Below, piece after piece: positions 1-7,080 of a stretch of 48,256 nucleotides of DNA. Each line of letters opens with the position of its first letter. Within the stretch, counting starts at the first letter, position 1. The DNA is from Alistipes excrementigallinarum (lineage in GTDB: Bacteria > Bacteroidota > Bacteroidia > Bacteroidales > Rikenellaceae): NCBI GenBank assembly GCA_019112825.1, contig DXIP01000016.1, positions 1-48,256 of the forward strand, written 5' to 3'. The notes below the pieces were generated by a model that searched no databases, was not told where the DNA came from, and saw nothing but the letters and a program-made list of their open reading frames with translations. Both the position numbers and the translations under genes were made by a program.

Positions 1-130
1 CGATACCTCCAAATTTGGCTTTTCTAGGGCAATTGGAGGTATTCTTTTTATCTTTAGCTAAGATACAAATTTTATATTACATTGGCAATCAATTCATTAT
101 AAAGTTTTATTCTTTTTACGACAGTCCCTA
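1..130. repeat. IS-like terminal sequence, left copy (inverted repeat of 48096-48225)
   Basis: These 130 bases are the reverse complement of 48096-48225 with one difference (position 101 against 48125). The repeat stops abruptly at gtcccta; beyond that point the two flanks are unrelated. It contains a 9-bp stem (4-12 with 33-41). The right-hand copy continues outward past 48225, so the shared sequence is the end of a larger element whose body lies outside the window. No transposase is visible, so the family cannot be named. The open frame that starts inside it is not credible as a gene. Confidence 0.8.
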
Positions 131-165
131 TGTATCCAACTGGTATTTGCAAATCAATATGTCCG

Positions 166-221
166 CAAAACAACAAAACAGAGAGCCAGCAAGACAGTAC
201 GTCAGTAAAACAACAAAACAG
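166..221. repeat. Two copies of an A/C-rich 15-mer
   Basis: The string aaaacaacaaaacag occurs at about 166 and again at about 207, separated by roughly 26 bases. It lies between the IS-like end and the 16-bp tandem array. No function is apparent. Confidence 0.5.
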
Positions 222-265
222 TGTGTCAACACAACAGCGAAACAGCGAAACAGGAAGACCCTGAC

Positions 266-329
266 TTCAGTCAGTCAGTACTTCAGTCAGTCAGTACTTC
301 AGTCAGTCAGTATTTCAGTCAGTCAGTAC
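266..329. repeat. 16-bp tandem repeat, four units
   Basis: The unit ttcagtcagtcagtac is repeated four times head to tail (266-281, 282-297, 298-313, 314-329). The only change is the last base of unit 3. Degenerate tcagtcag sequence continues to about 350. Each unit itself contains three cagt steps. It could be a protein-binding iteron array or a slippage-generated microsatellite; nothing here decides between them. Confidence 0.85.
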
Positions 330-398
330 TGACGTCAATCAGTCAGTCGGCCTTTTTGAAGAAGACGTCCTGCAGGCCTTCCTTTTTTGATCGGTTTT

Positions 399-757
399 GT
401 TCCCGATGTCGGCTTCGGGAACGGGTGGTTCGCCTCTTCAGATTGGCCGGCGAACAAGCGGGAACGGAACGTGATATTCGACCCGTTTTTGAGTCCCCGG
501 AACATTATATGTTTCGGGACTCGGCAAGCTGTGTTTTCCGTTACGCGAAATAGATTTCGTAACAGAAAACAGCTTGCCCGCAAGGGGGGGGGAAACTCCT
601 CCGAAGTCGTCGTTTTTTACAGGGCACCCCATGTGCCGAGACCGAATTTTAACCGCCGAAGGGTTTCCGGCACCCTTCGCTCAAAAATGGGGTCCTTGGA
701 AGGCATAATTGCGTCCTACGGGCAAAAGAAAAGGAGCAGACTTTCAAAGGCTGCTCC
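399..757. other. Gene-free stretch with five consecutive hairpins upstream of the mobilisation genes
   Basis: Five separate inverted repeats follow one another. At 399-422 GTTCCCGA pairs with TCGGGAAC. At 492-521 there is an AGTCCC/GGGACT stem with bulges. At 523-578 a roughly 25-bp imperfect stem begins GGCAAGCTGT and closes ACAGCTTGCC. At 657-679 CGAAGGGT pairs with ACCCTTCG. At 733-757 GGAGCAG pairs with CTGCTCC. No convincing coding sequence spans 131-1374. The position upstream of a relaxase makes a transfer-origin or replication role possible, but this is inference. Confidence 0.6.
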
Positions 758-779
758 GACAAATGGGAATATTCTGTTT

Positions 780-1374
780 CGATTCTCGGATGAAATCACA
801 CCGGTTTTCTGACTGTAATCACGAGATATGACGAACATCTAATGGCTTGTTCCATCTCAAATCGAGGCCGTAACACGCCCCTCTCTTCATACACATAAGC
901 AACGTAAAACAATGGAATTAGCCGTCCTAATGGCCTTCTCACACGCTCAATTCCATAGAAATCCTGTCAATTATTACCATGATTTGGGTGGTTAAGGACC
1001 ATTCTTTTGTGCAAAAATTGCGCTGGAAAACCTGCTTATGGGCACACCCAAATATGACCCAACCATTGCTGTCAGTGGAGGAAAAGTAGGTTGCACACCA
1101 TTTATCGAGTTTATTTTTTGAGTAATTGCAAAGACGTAGACTACCCAGAAAGAAACTTTTCCTCTCGGGCATGTCTTCAACACTCAATTCGTAAACATTC
1201 CTGCCCCAACTACCTGCTATATTCTGTCCGTGGCAGTGGTTGGCGTCGGTGTGGCAGTGGTTGGCGTCGCGTACCCTTATACAACCAATGATTCCTCTCG
1301 GTAACTTTGCCTTGTGAAACAGACCGAGATCGGATCCTCTCCCTCCGGACAGTCAGAAGGACAAAATAATAGCA
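780..1374. other. Gene-free stretch before the mobilisation genes
   Basis: I see no recognisable gene here. The short open frames on either strand have no family resemblance. The notable content is a 19-bp tandem repeat (1230-1248 and 1251-1269) about 105 bp before the mobilisation operon. Together with the hairpins upstream it is the likeliest place for an origin of transfer. Confidence 0.5.
1230..1269. repeat. 19-bp direct repeat upstream of the mobilisation genes
   Basis: The sequence gtggcagtggttggcgtcg is present twice (1230-1248 and 1251-1269), identical, with a 21-bp period. Directly repeated sites near mobilisation genes often bind the accessory DNA-binding protein at oriT. That role is inferred from position only. 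Confidence 0.6.
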
Positions 1375-1875
1375 TTGTCGTCTGCTGAATATCGGTCTAC
1401 ATTAAACACAGAGGAGCTTCGTCTCCTCCATGCAAAAATGGATACTATGGAAGACCTAATTTCTCGCAGCAAACAAGGAAAACCGGGCAGGCCTCGCAAA
1501 GCCGATCCGGCAAAGAAATGCGTCATGGTCCGATTTACGGACGAAGAATACGCACGTTTCCTGACCATGTTCGAGAAATCCGGTGTGCCTTCTATGGCTC
1601 GTTTCATCAAGGGACGGATCTTTGACAAAACATTTCGCGTCATCCAAATGGATCGAGGCGTGGCTAAGATTGCAACCATTCTATCCGCCCACAATGCTCT
1701 ATACCGTAAAATCGGAGTCAATTACAATCAGGTTGTAAAGATGCTGTACATCCACTTCTCGCAGAAAAAAGCTCTCGCAATGCTCTATAAACTGGAGAAT
1801 GAAACACGCAATTTGATTGCTGTCAGTGAGAAGATTTTTGCCACAGTTCAAAAATTAAGACAAAATGATAGCTAA
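1375..1875 (+). CDS. Mobilisation accessory protein (MobC/MobA-like, ribbon-helix-helix)
   Basis: This is probably the oriT-binding partner of the relaxase encoded next. The protein (166 aa) has a basic GRPRKADPAKK stretch followed by VMVRFTDEEYARF, the usual start of the ribbon-helix-helix domain in Bacteroidetes mobilisation proteins. A helical C-terminal half follows, containing the IGVNYNQVVKML segment typical of MobC-type proteins. No ATG lies upstream in frame. The called start is a TTG at 1375; an ATG at 1438 would give a 145-aa protein beginning MDTMEDL, and which is used is unsettled. Its last 11 bases overlap the relaxase gene, so the two are translationally coupled. Base composition is lower in GC than the core genes, which fits a mobile origin. 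Confidence 0.8.
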   Translation: MSSAEYRSTLNTEELRLLHAKMDTMEDLISRSKQGKPGRPRKADPAKKCVMVRFTDEEYARFLTMFEKSGVPSMARFIKGRIFDKTFRVIQMDRGVAKIATILSAHNALYRKIGVNYNQVVKMLYIHFSQKKALAMLYKLENETRNLIAVSEKIFATVQKLRQNDS

Positions 1876-2956
1876 CATAACTACCGGAAAGAGTGCGTAT
1901 GGCATTCTGAATTACAATCAGTTGAAAGTCAACAAGGGAAAGGCTTCCGTATTGTCGACAAGACTGATATTTGAAGATCCTGACGGGAAATACAATGTCT
2001 CGAAGATGGCCGAAGAGTTTCACAACTCGATGCCAGAATGCATCAGGACTGAAAAGCCGATAGTTCATATCTCCCTGAATCCGGACCCCAAGGATGAGAT
2101 TGACGACGAACTACTGATCACGATGGCCGAAGAATACCTGGACGGAATGGGTTGGGGAAACCAACCCCATATCATCTATAAACACACCGACATCGAGAGG
2201 GTTCATATCCATATTGTTACAACACAGGTCGATATAACCGGGCGCAAGATCAATGACAGCCATCGCAACAGACGAAGCGTTGCCGTGACCGAGGAGTTGG
2301 AGAAGAAATACCACCTTCATCCGGCGAAAAAACAAAAACAAGTTACTCTATGGCAACTCAAACCCGTAGATTACCACAAAGGCGACCTGAAGAATCAGAT
2401 CGCCGCCGTGGTTAAACCGGCACTCGCCCTGTATCGGTTTCAGACCATGGGTGAATTGAGAGCGCTACTCGCCCTGTATCGTATCGGTGTAGAAGAACTG
2501 CAAGGGACCCGTGCAGGAAGGCCATACCACGGTTTGGTATATACCGTGCTGGATGAGAATGGGGAAAAAGCACCCGTAACGCCGCTGAAAGCATCCAGTC
2601 TGGGAGATGACGCCTCCTTGAAAAAGGTCGAGACCATTCTGGCAAGCTCCCCGGAGAAGATCAAGTCCGCCAATCTTCATAAAATGATATTACATCATGT
2701 GGATGAGGCACTGATTGCGGCGCCATCCGAGGAAGAGTTGCGCAAACGACTGAAAACCCATCACATTGATTTATTCCTGCGCCGAAATGATCAAAACCGA
2801 ATCACCGGCGTCACATTCATCGATCACGAGAATCGCTGTGTGCTCAATGGTTACCGACTCGGGAAAAGGTACTCGGCAAACGCCTTCAATGAAAGGTTTG
2901 GCAAGACCATGAAAAAAGAGACAACGACTAAAAAAATATTGAAGAGAAAATTATAA
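1865..2956 (+). CDS. Relaxase / mobilisation nuclease (MobB-like, HUH family)
   Basis: This relaxase would nick one strand at oriT and pilot it during conjugation. The 363-aa protein opens with a relaxase N-terminus containing candidate catalytic tyrosines (Y12, Y17). It has the three-histidine metal motif: H107 in KHTDIERVHIHIV, then H114 and H116. The C-terminus is lysine-rich and ends normally at a stop codon. At 363 aa it is short to average for Bacteroides MobB proteins, and no primase or helicase domain is attached. No coupling protein or type IV secretion genes are in the window, so this would be a mobilizable rather than self-transmissible element. The stop codon abuts a convergent outer-membrane-protein fragment. 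Confidence 0.88.
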   Translation: MIANITTGKSAYGILNYNQLKVNKGKASVLSTRLIFEDPDGKYNVSKMAEEFHNSMPECIRTEKPIVHISLNPDPKDEIDDELLITMAEEYLDGMGWGNQPHIIYKHTDIERVHIHIVTTQVDITGRKINDSHRNRRSVAVTEELEKKYHLHPAKKQKQVTLWQLKPVDYHKGDLKNQIAAVVKPALALYRFQTMGELRALLALYRIGVEELQGTRAGRPYHGLVYTVLDENGEKAPVTPLKASSLGDDASLKKVETILASSPEKIKSANLHKMILHHVDEALIAAPSEEELRKRLKTHHIDLFLRRNDQNRITGVTFIDHENRCVLNGYRLGKRYSANAFNERFGKTMKKETTTKKILKRKL

Positions 2957-3066
2957 TCCCAACTCAATCTGAAAACGCAGCTGCCAGCGGTTGTAATTAT
3001 CGGGAATGATACGTGGATCACGTTCGGCATAGGTGTCGTACGAGAGATCGGCCTGCACCTTCAGCC
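2951..3066 (-). pseudogene. 3' remnant of an outer-membrane beta-barrel gene
   Basis: Read on the minus strand, this gives about 37 codons ending NRWQLRFQIELGL and a stop (2951-2953). The alternating hydrophobic pattern and terminal aromatic-rich strand are typical of the last strands of a Bacteroidetes outer-membrane barrel. The frame is closed by a stop just upstream (near 3067-3072), so only the 3' end is left. Its stop lies back to back with the relaxase stop, which suggests that an insertion or deletion junction falls near 2950. Confidence 0.45.
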
Positions 3067-3187
3067 TTCAGACCCCCAATCTTCCGCTGCGGGAGCTGCT
3101 CGACGAATTGGAGAATATTGCACCGATCCGCTGCTCAGTCACCCAGGGCGTCGTCTCGATCGGCAGACGATGGCTGTCCAAAACCAA
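3061..3187 (+). pseudogene. Possible gene fragment (resembles an ACT-type domain)
   Basis: The plus frame reads TPNLPLRELLDELENIAPIR followed by CSVTQGVVSIGRRW. This is reminiscent of the ACT domain at the end of aspartate kinases, which has a LxELxxLxxIAxV helix and then a short strand. It has no start codon of its own and no natural end. The resemblance is weak and rests on memory of the family, so this may be chance. If real, it adds to the evidence that 2951-3190 is a mosaic of broken genes. Confidence 0.2.
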
Positions 3188-3658
3188 TCAAAAACAACGC
3201 ACCGGTTTACGGCCTAACTCCAGTCCGCAGAGGACGTCGAGCGAACTGGGGCGGCCGTCCGATCGGAGGGCGTAGACACTCTCCTCTGCCATCGTGGCGA
3301 TGGTGTAGTTGCGGGTCTGGGCGGTCTGCCAACCGGTCCGGCGGGCGTTGCGGACGGCAAAGATCAGGATGCGCTGCTCGGCCAGGGCCTCTTCGACGGC
3401 GGGAGGGTAGCGACAATAGAGGGCGCGCCCCAGGGCCCAGATCACCGGGTGGCGGGCTTGCAGCAGAAGTTCAAAGACGGATTTTTCGAGCGGCGACTGG
3501 AAGCCGCTGATTATGACGCGGTCGGTTGCGCAACACGCCTCGGCCCAGCGGAGGACCTGCTCCTCGACGGCCGGCGAGACGACGCGCGAGGCGAAGAAGG
3601 CGACCTTCCGGCGGTCGAGCAGGGCGGGATTGCCCGTGTAATCGTAATCGAAAGCCAT
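3188..3658 (-). CDS. DprA/Smf-like Rossmann-fold protein
   Basis: This 156-aa protein starts MAFDYDYTGNPALLDRRKVA and continues to RVIISGFQSPLEKSVFELLL and HPVIWALGRAL. It resembles the Rossmann core of DNA-processing protein A, in which a YxGNPxLL start leads to a strand-loop-helix and a V/I-I-SG motif. It is much shorter than true DprA (about 300-370 aa) and lacks an obvious C-terminal winged helix. It matches the small stand-alone DprA-like proteins common in Bacteroidetes. A start at 3679 would add seven residues; I prefer the ATG at 3658 because the family begins near the YDYTGN motif. It stands alone. The exact function is unknown; nucleotide or ssDNA binding is the family expectation. 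Confidence 0.7.
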   Translation of the reverse strand: MAFDYDYTGNPALLDRRKVAFFASRVVSPAVEEQVLRWAEACCATDRVIISGFQSPLEKSVFELLLQARHPVIWALGRALYCRYPPAVEEALAEQRILIFAVRNARRTGWQTAQTRNYTIATMAEESVYALRSDGRPSSLDVLCGLELGRKPVRCF

Positions 3659-3679
3659 AAAAAACGTGGGTTGCCGCAT

Positions 3680-4032
3680 TGACTTACCCCGTACTCAGGC
3701 CTTCGCTGCCCCACACCGAAATAAGCAACACGGACAGCCCACGCGAAACGCGTATCATGCACATAGCAAGCCAAAGGCCTGCGGGCACAATACATGCGTC
3801 CACGAGGCGTCCCGTTACATCCCTTCCGGTGTGTCAAGTTTGCGAAGTTTGAGTACGGAAGAAAACGTAATTAAACGTTCGTAGTATGTTAGTTCCGCGG
3901 ATCGGCACGGAACCATCTACAAAAATAGGAAATTAAATCGGAAAACCGCCAACGGCCGCCGATTTTTGCGGCAAAGCGTCTGTCGGGCGGTGTGTATCGT
4001 TGTAGTTTATTGCCGCAGGCGGGGTGACCCGC
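3680..4032. other. Gene-free stretch between DprA-like and HD genes
   Basis: No gene is recognisable here. Two small hairpins are present: 3893-3914 (GTTCCG with CGGAAC) and 3935-3965 (AAATCGG with CCGATTT, followed by two further T). The rest shows no coding signal on either strand. Confidence 0.5.
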
Positions 4033-4063
4033 TTTCCAGCTGTCGGCAAATTTCGTATCTTTG
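4033..4063 (+). promoter_or_regulatory. Bacteroidetes-type promoter of the HD/Cdd1 operon
   Basis: TATCTTTG at 4056-4063 matches the -7 consensus TAnnTTTG exactly. TTTC at 4033-4036 sits 19 bp upstream in the -33 position. Transcription would start near 4070, leaving a leader of about 40 nt before the ATG at 4110. Confidence 0.7.
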
Positions 4064-4109
4064 TCTTGGATAGGACGCGCCGAAGACCGTCCATAAATAG
4101 AAGCAGAGC

Positions 4110-4676
4110 ATGAGTACCCTGGAACGAGCCATTGAGATTGCCACCGAGGCGCACCACGGCCAGCGCGACAAGGCCGGGAACGACTATATCGGCCACCCGC
4201 TGCGGGTTATGGCCGCCGGCAAAACCCCCGAAGAGAAGATCGTCGGGGTGTTGCACGATGTGGTCGAGGACAGCGACTGGACGCTGGAGGAGCCTTACGA
4301 CCGTTATATTGCCCGCATAAAGGGCAATCCGCTGGCCGTGGCGGTCAAGCTGAACGACTTGACGGACAATATGGATATCCGCCGCCTGCCGTACCTCTCG
4401 GACAAGGACGTCAAGCGGCTCAAACGCTATCTGCGGGCCTACAAGCAGCTGTCTGGCGAACCGACCTACTCGGTCTATGCCTGCCGCCAGGAGTATCCGA
4501 ACGCCTATCTGCCCTGGACCGAGGCGGAGAATCTGGAGTTGACGCGCCTGTGGTGTGAGGGGGCGACGGAGGAGGAGTTGTCCGCCCATTTCCAGCGCAA
4601 GCCCGGTGCCATCCGTTCGCGTATCGAGAAGCTCGATCTGGAACGGCTCTACGGAAAACCAAACAGCCATGACTGA
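4110..4676 (+). CDS. HD-domain (SpoT/MESH1-like) protein with a Myb-like tail
   Basis: Residues 1-115 carry an HD-type phosphohydrolase domain like the N-terminus of RelA/SpoT. The metal ligands are visible in EAHHGQRDKAG and VGVLHDVVEDSDW, and IGHPLRV lies between them. No synthetase (RSD) domain follows, so a stand-alone (p)ppGpp or nucleotide hydrolase is the best guess; substrate unknown. Residues about 133-180 (LPWTEAENLELTRLWCEGAT onward, then a basic helix) look like a SANT/Myb-type helical DNA- or protein-binding segment, an uncommon pairing with an HD domain. A clear promoter precedes the gene, and its 3' end overlaps the Cdd1-family gene by 8 bp, so the two form an operon. Confidence 0.8.
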   Translation: MSTLERAIEIATEAHHGQRDKAGNDYIGHPLRVMAAGKTPEEKIVGVLHDVVEDSDWTLEEPYDRYIARIKGNPLAVAVKLNDLTDNMDIRRLPYLSDKDVKRLKRYLRAYKQLSGEPTYSVYACRQEYPNAYLPWTEAENLELTRLWCEGATEEELSAHFQRKPGAIRSRIEKLDLERLYGKPNSHD

Positions 4677-4947
4677 ATTGCGTAAAATACCAAACGTCGG
4701 GCCGCGGACCGAAGCGGATCTGCTGGCCATGGGCTACACGACCATCGAATCGCTGAAGGGCAAGACGGCAGAGGAACTCTATGCCGAGGAGTGTCGTCTG
4801 CGGGGGTGTCAGATTGACCGCTGTCAGCTGTATCTGTATCGCGCGGTCGTCTATTTCGTCAACACGGAGAATCCCGATCCGGCGAAGTGCAAGTGGTGGC
4901 TCTGGAAGGATTGGCCTGCGGCGGAAGCAGACCCCGAGCGCAAATAG
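4669..4947 (+). CDS. Cdd1-family helix-hairpin-helix protein
   Basis: This 92-aa protein begins LRKIPNVGPRTEADLLAMGY, a helix-hairpin-helix motif with the GxGxxxxxDLxxxGY pattern of the Cdd1 (pathogenicity locus) family. It continues through the conserved EELYAEECRLRG and ends in a W-rich KCKWWLWKDWP segment. These proteins are small putative DNA-binding proteins of unknown role. The start at 4669 lies inside the end of the HD gene (8-bp overlap), so translation is probably coupled. Confidence 0.8.
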   Translation: MTELRKIPNVGPRTEADLLAMGYTTIESLKGKTAEELYAEECRLRGCQIDRCQLYLYRAVVYFVNTENPDPAKCKWWLWKDWPAAEADPERK

Positions 4948-4995
4948 ACCGGTTGGGCCGATGTACGCCGCAGCCTCGGGTGCCGTCTGCAAAGT
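4947..4995. repeat. Short direct repeat, copy 1 (partner at 5985-6033)
   Basis: About 48 bp beginning gaccggttgggccgatg recur as gaccggtcggaccgatg at 5985-6033, with roughly four-fifths identity. The second copy overlaps the 3' end of the helix-turn-helix gene. The pair brackets the DUF1848 gene. Confidence 0.6.
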
Positions 4996-5021
4996 GCGGC
5001 GAAACGATAAACTGATTCGCG

Positions 5022-5951
5022 ATGATACTGAGCGTCAGCCGAAGAACCGATATTCCCGCCTTCTATTCGGACTGGTTTTACAACCGGATCCGGGAGGGGT
5101 ATGTGTGCGTCCGAAATCCGATGAACCGGCACCAGGTCAGCAAAATTCGGCTATCCCCGGATGTGATTGATTGCATCGTTTTCTGGAGCAAGAATCCGGC
5201 GCCGATGCTGCCACGTTTGGGCGAACTTGCGGACTACATGTACTATTTCCAGTTCACGGTCACTTCATACGACAGGGAGCTGGAGAAGGGGCTCCCGCAG
5301 AAGGAGTCCGTGATCGAGACGTTCAGACAGCTGTCCGACCGGATTGGCCCCAAACGGGTCATTTGGAGGTATGACCCGATTCTGTTTTCGCAAAGCATGG
5401 ACGTCCGCTATCATCTGCACGGTTTTGAGGTAATCGCCAAACGGTTGGCATCGTGTACCCAAACCTGCGTAATCAGTTTTGTGGATCTGTATCAGAAGAC
5501 GCGACGCAATTTAAGGGAGACAACGGCCCGGGAGCCGAGTGCGGATGAAATCACCCGATTGGCTTCGGGGATGGCGGCCATCGCGTCAAGCTATGGCATC
5601 CGGATCCAGACCTGTGCGGAACGGATAGACCTGGAGCCGATGGGCATCCGGCATGGCCGATGCATCGACCGCATGTTGATTGAAGAACTGCTGGGAGTCC
5701 GATTAAATGTTGCCAAGGACAGGAACCAACGGCCGGAGTGTGGATGTGTGCAGAGTGTGGATATCGGGGCCTATGATACATGCAGCCACGGCTGTCTGTA
5801 TTGCTATGCCAACACCGATACGAAGACGGTGTGTCGGAACCGGGTGTTGCATGACCCGTCGTCGCCGTTGTTGATCGGCCGTATAGGAGAGGATGATATT
5901 GTAAAGGAGCGGGCGATCCGCTCGTTTAAGGTGAGCGATGCGCTTTTTTAA
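5022..5951 (+). CDS. DUF1848 family protein
   Basis: The 309-aa protein begins MILSVSRRTDIPAFYSDWF, the signature start of DUF1848. It contains VFWSKNPAPMLPRL and IWRYDPILFS. Near the C-terminus it has CSHGCLYCYAN, a CxxxCxxC motif like the iron-sulphur ligand set of radical-SAM enzymes, with another cysteine pair (PECGCVQS) just before it. The family is widespread, usually annotated as unknown, and is probably a metal- or Fe-S-binding enzyme; no reaction is established. It is a stand-alone gene, and the roughly 48-bp imperfect direct repeats on both sides suggest acquisition as a unit. Confidence 0.85.
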   Translation: MILSVSRRTDIPAFYSDWFYNRIREGYVCVRNPMNRHQVSKIRLSPDVIDCIVFWSKNPAPMLPRLGELADYMYYFQFTVTSYDRELEKGLPQKESVIETFRQLSDRIGPKRVIWRYDPILFSQSMDVRYHLHGFEVIAKRLASCTQTCVISFVDLYQKTRRNLRETTAREPSADEITRLASGMAAIASSYGIRIQTCAERIDLEPMGIRHGRCIDRMLIEELLGVRLNVAKDRNQRPECGCVQSVDIGAYDTCSHGCLYCYANTDTKTVCRNRVLHDPSSPLLIGRIGEDDIVKERAIRSFKVSDALF

Positions 5952-5984
5952 GGGTAGATAATCCGGCCGCCCCGATGGGCTTGG

Positions 5985-6033
5985 GACCGGTCGGACCGAT
6001 GCGTGCCGCTACCTCGGGCGCCGTTTGCGAAGG
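5985..6033. repeat. Short direct repeat, copy 2 (partner at 4947-4995)
   Basis: This is an imperfect repeat of 4947-4995. It includes the last codons (KRRPR) and stop of the minus-strand helix-turn-helix gene, so copy 1 resembles a displaced tail of such a gene. Confidence 0.6.
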
Positions 6034-6302
6034 ATAAACTCGGTCGCCTCGCGATCCTTCTGTTCGGCGGTCCGCACGGGATTCTGCAGCAGCCACTGTT
6101 CCAACTCCTCGCGCAGGAAGTAGACATTCTTGCCGTGAGGCTTGTAGTGGGGGATGCGGGCGTTGTGGGTGAGTTTGTACATGTAGCTCGGTGAGATGCC
6201 TGTGAAGTCGCAGGCTTCGGAAAAGTTCAGGACATTCTTCTGTCCACGCAGCAGTTGTTCGATGCGGTCGAGACGCTCCTCGACGGTTAGACTCATTTGC
6301 AT
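6009..6302 (-). CDS. Helix-turn-helix DNA-binding protein (excisionase/MerR-like)
   Basis: The 97-aa protein has an N-terminal helix (SLTVEERLDRIEQLLRG) followed by VLNFSEACDFTGISPSYMYK, a helix-turn-helix of the excisionase/HTH_17 type. A wing with IPHYKPHGKNVYFLREELEQ comes next, and the tail is basic. Proteins of this shape are standard in Bacteroides integrative elements, where they act in excision or replication control. ATGs at 6302 and 6296 are both possible. A perfect 14-bp palindrome lies 30 bp upstream and could be an operator. No integrase lies nearby, so the element is probably decayed. Confidence 0.8.
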   Translation of the reverse strand: MQMSLTVEERLDRIEQLLRGQKNVLNFSEACDFTGISPSYMYKLTHNARIPHYKPHGKNVYFLREELEQWLLQNPVRTAEQKDREATEFILRKRRPR

Positions 6303-6331
6303 AAAAACACAATTTAAAAGGTTTGACAAAG

Positions 6332-6345
6332 GCGTTGCGCAACGC
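6332..6345. promoter_or_regulatory. Perfect 14-bp palindrome upstream of the HTH gene
   Basis: GCGTTGCGCAACGC is its own reverse complement. It lies 30 bp upstream of the HTH start codon, next to a possible -33 TTTG on the minus strand (6327-6330). It fits an autoregulatory operator; direct evidence is lacking. Confidence 0.5.
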
Positions 6346-6532
6346 ACGGGTTTGTAATTACAGAGACAAAGAAACGAAGAAAAAAGGCTGGCAACATTGT
6401 CTGCCAACGTTTCCGCTTGTTTGGACAATCTTTCCCATCCATTGCCCGCGTACTGACACCCTGCAAACACGACGGCGGAACCCCGCAAAGGGAGACATCG
6501 ACCGTGCTTGTTGGCGGGCATCTACGGGCAGG

Positions 6533-6886
6533 CTATGACTGCGCAGCCTCCAGGGCCCGGATGCAGTCGAGAATCTGCTGTTCGCGTTTTGCGTCGATGA
6601 TGTCGGCCATCTGCTTGGCCGCCGAGAGATCCTTGGCCGTAAGCGGCTTGCCCAGCTTCGAGAGGAAGCACCCCTTGGCTCCCGCCACGCGCTGCCACTT
6701 CGGGGTGATGAACCGCGCGGCACTCAACGATTCGAGCAGCAGCGCCAGCAGCTTGTTGTGGGTTGTCTGCAACGGCTCCGGGAGTTGGCAGGCGAGCAGC
6801 AACTCAACCTCCGGGCGGGTGACGTCGCGCCGGAAGAGGCCGATGCGGTTGATGTGTTCGGTCAGCAGGTCGAGCTGGCGCAACAT
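6533..6886 (-). CDS. Unrecognised 117-aa protein of an integrative element
   Basis: I do not recognise a family. The protein starts MLRQLDLLTEHINRIGLFRR and is mostly alpha-helical in composition. It has a leucine-rich centre (NKLLALLLESLSAARF), a short KWQRVAGAKGCFLSK stretch and a helical C-terminus. There is no signal peptide or membrane segment. It is on the same strand as, and about 230 bp upstream of, the HTH gene, and the pair resembles the cargo or regulatory end of Bacteroidetes mobile elements. Codon use is consistent with real coding sequence. Confidence 0.6.
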   Translation of the reverse strand: MLRQLDLLTEHINRIGLFRRDVTRPEVELLLACQLPEPLQTTHNKLLALLLESLSAARFITPKWQRVAGAKGCFLSKLGKPLTAKDLSAAKQMADIIDAKREQQILDCIRALEAAQS

Positions 6887-6925
6887 TCACTTTCGGCGGA
6901 AAAATCCTGCGAGATTTGGATATGT

Positions 6926-6955
6926 ATTGTTAATTTCATAAATTGCATACTTTTG
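6926..6955 (+). promoter_or_regulatory. Promoter of the EreA-like gene
   Basis: TACTTTTG (6948-6955) matches the -7 consensus, with TTG at 6927-6929 placed 18 bp upstream. The leader to the ATG at 7081 would be about 120 nt. Confidence 0.55.
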
Positions 6956-7080
6956 AGATGCAGGGTGTGGAGGGATTGAGGCTTATGTCCCATAAATCTT
7001 TTTCGGTGATGTATTTGGTTTAACGGGATTCGATTGTATGAGTAGATTGAATCCACGGATTAATAAAAAGAGCGTTGATT

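Noticed and set aside
15..332. 105-aa open frame across the IS-like end and tandem repeat
   Set aside because: It spans the repeat boundary and the cagt array; the translated repeats are SVSQY words with no family resemblance.
266..350. Possible CRISPR array
   Set aside because: The 16-bp units are directly contiguous with no spacers and there are no cas genes.
939..1187. 82-aa minus-strand open frame before the mobilisation genes
   Set aside because: No motif, no promoter box and overlapping alternative frames; kept only as part of the gene-free stretch.
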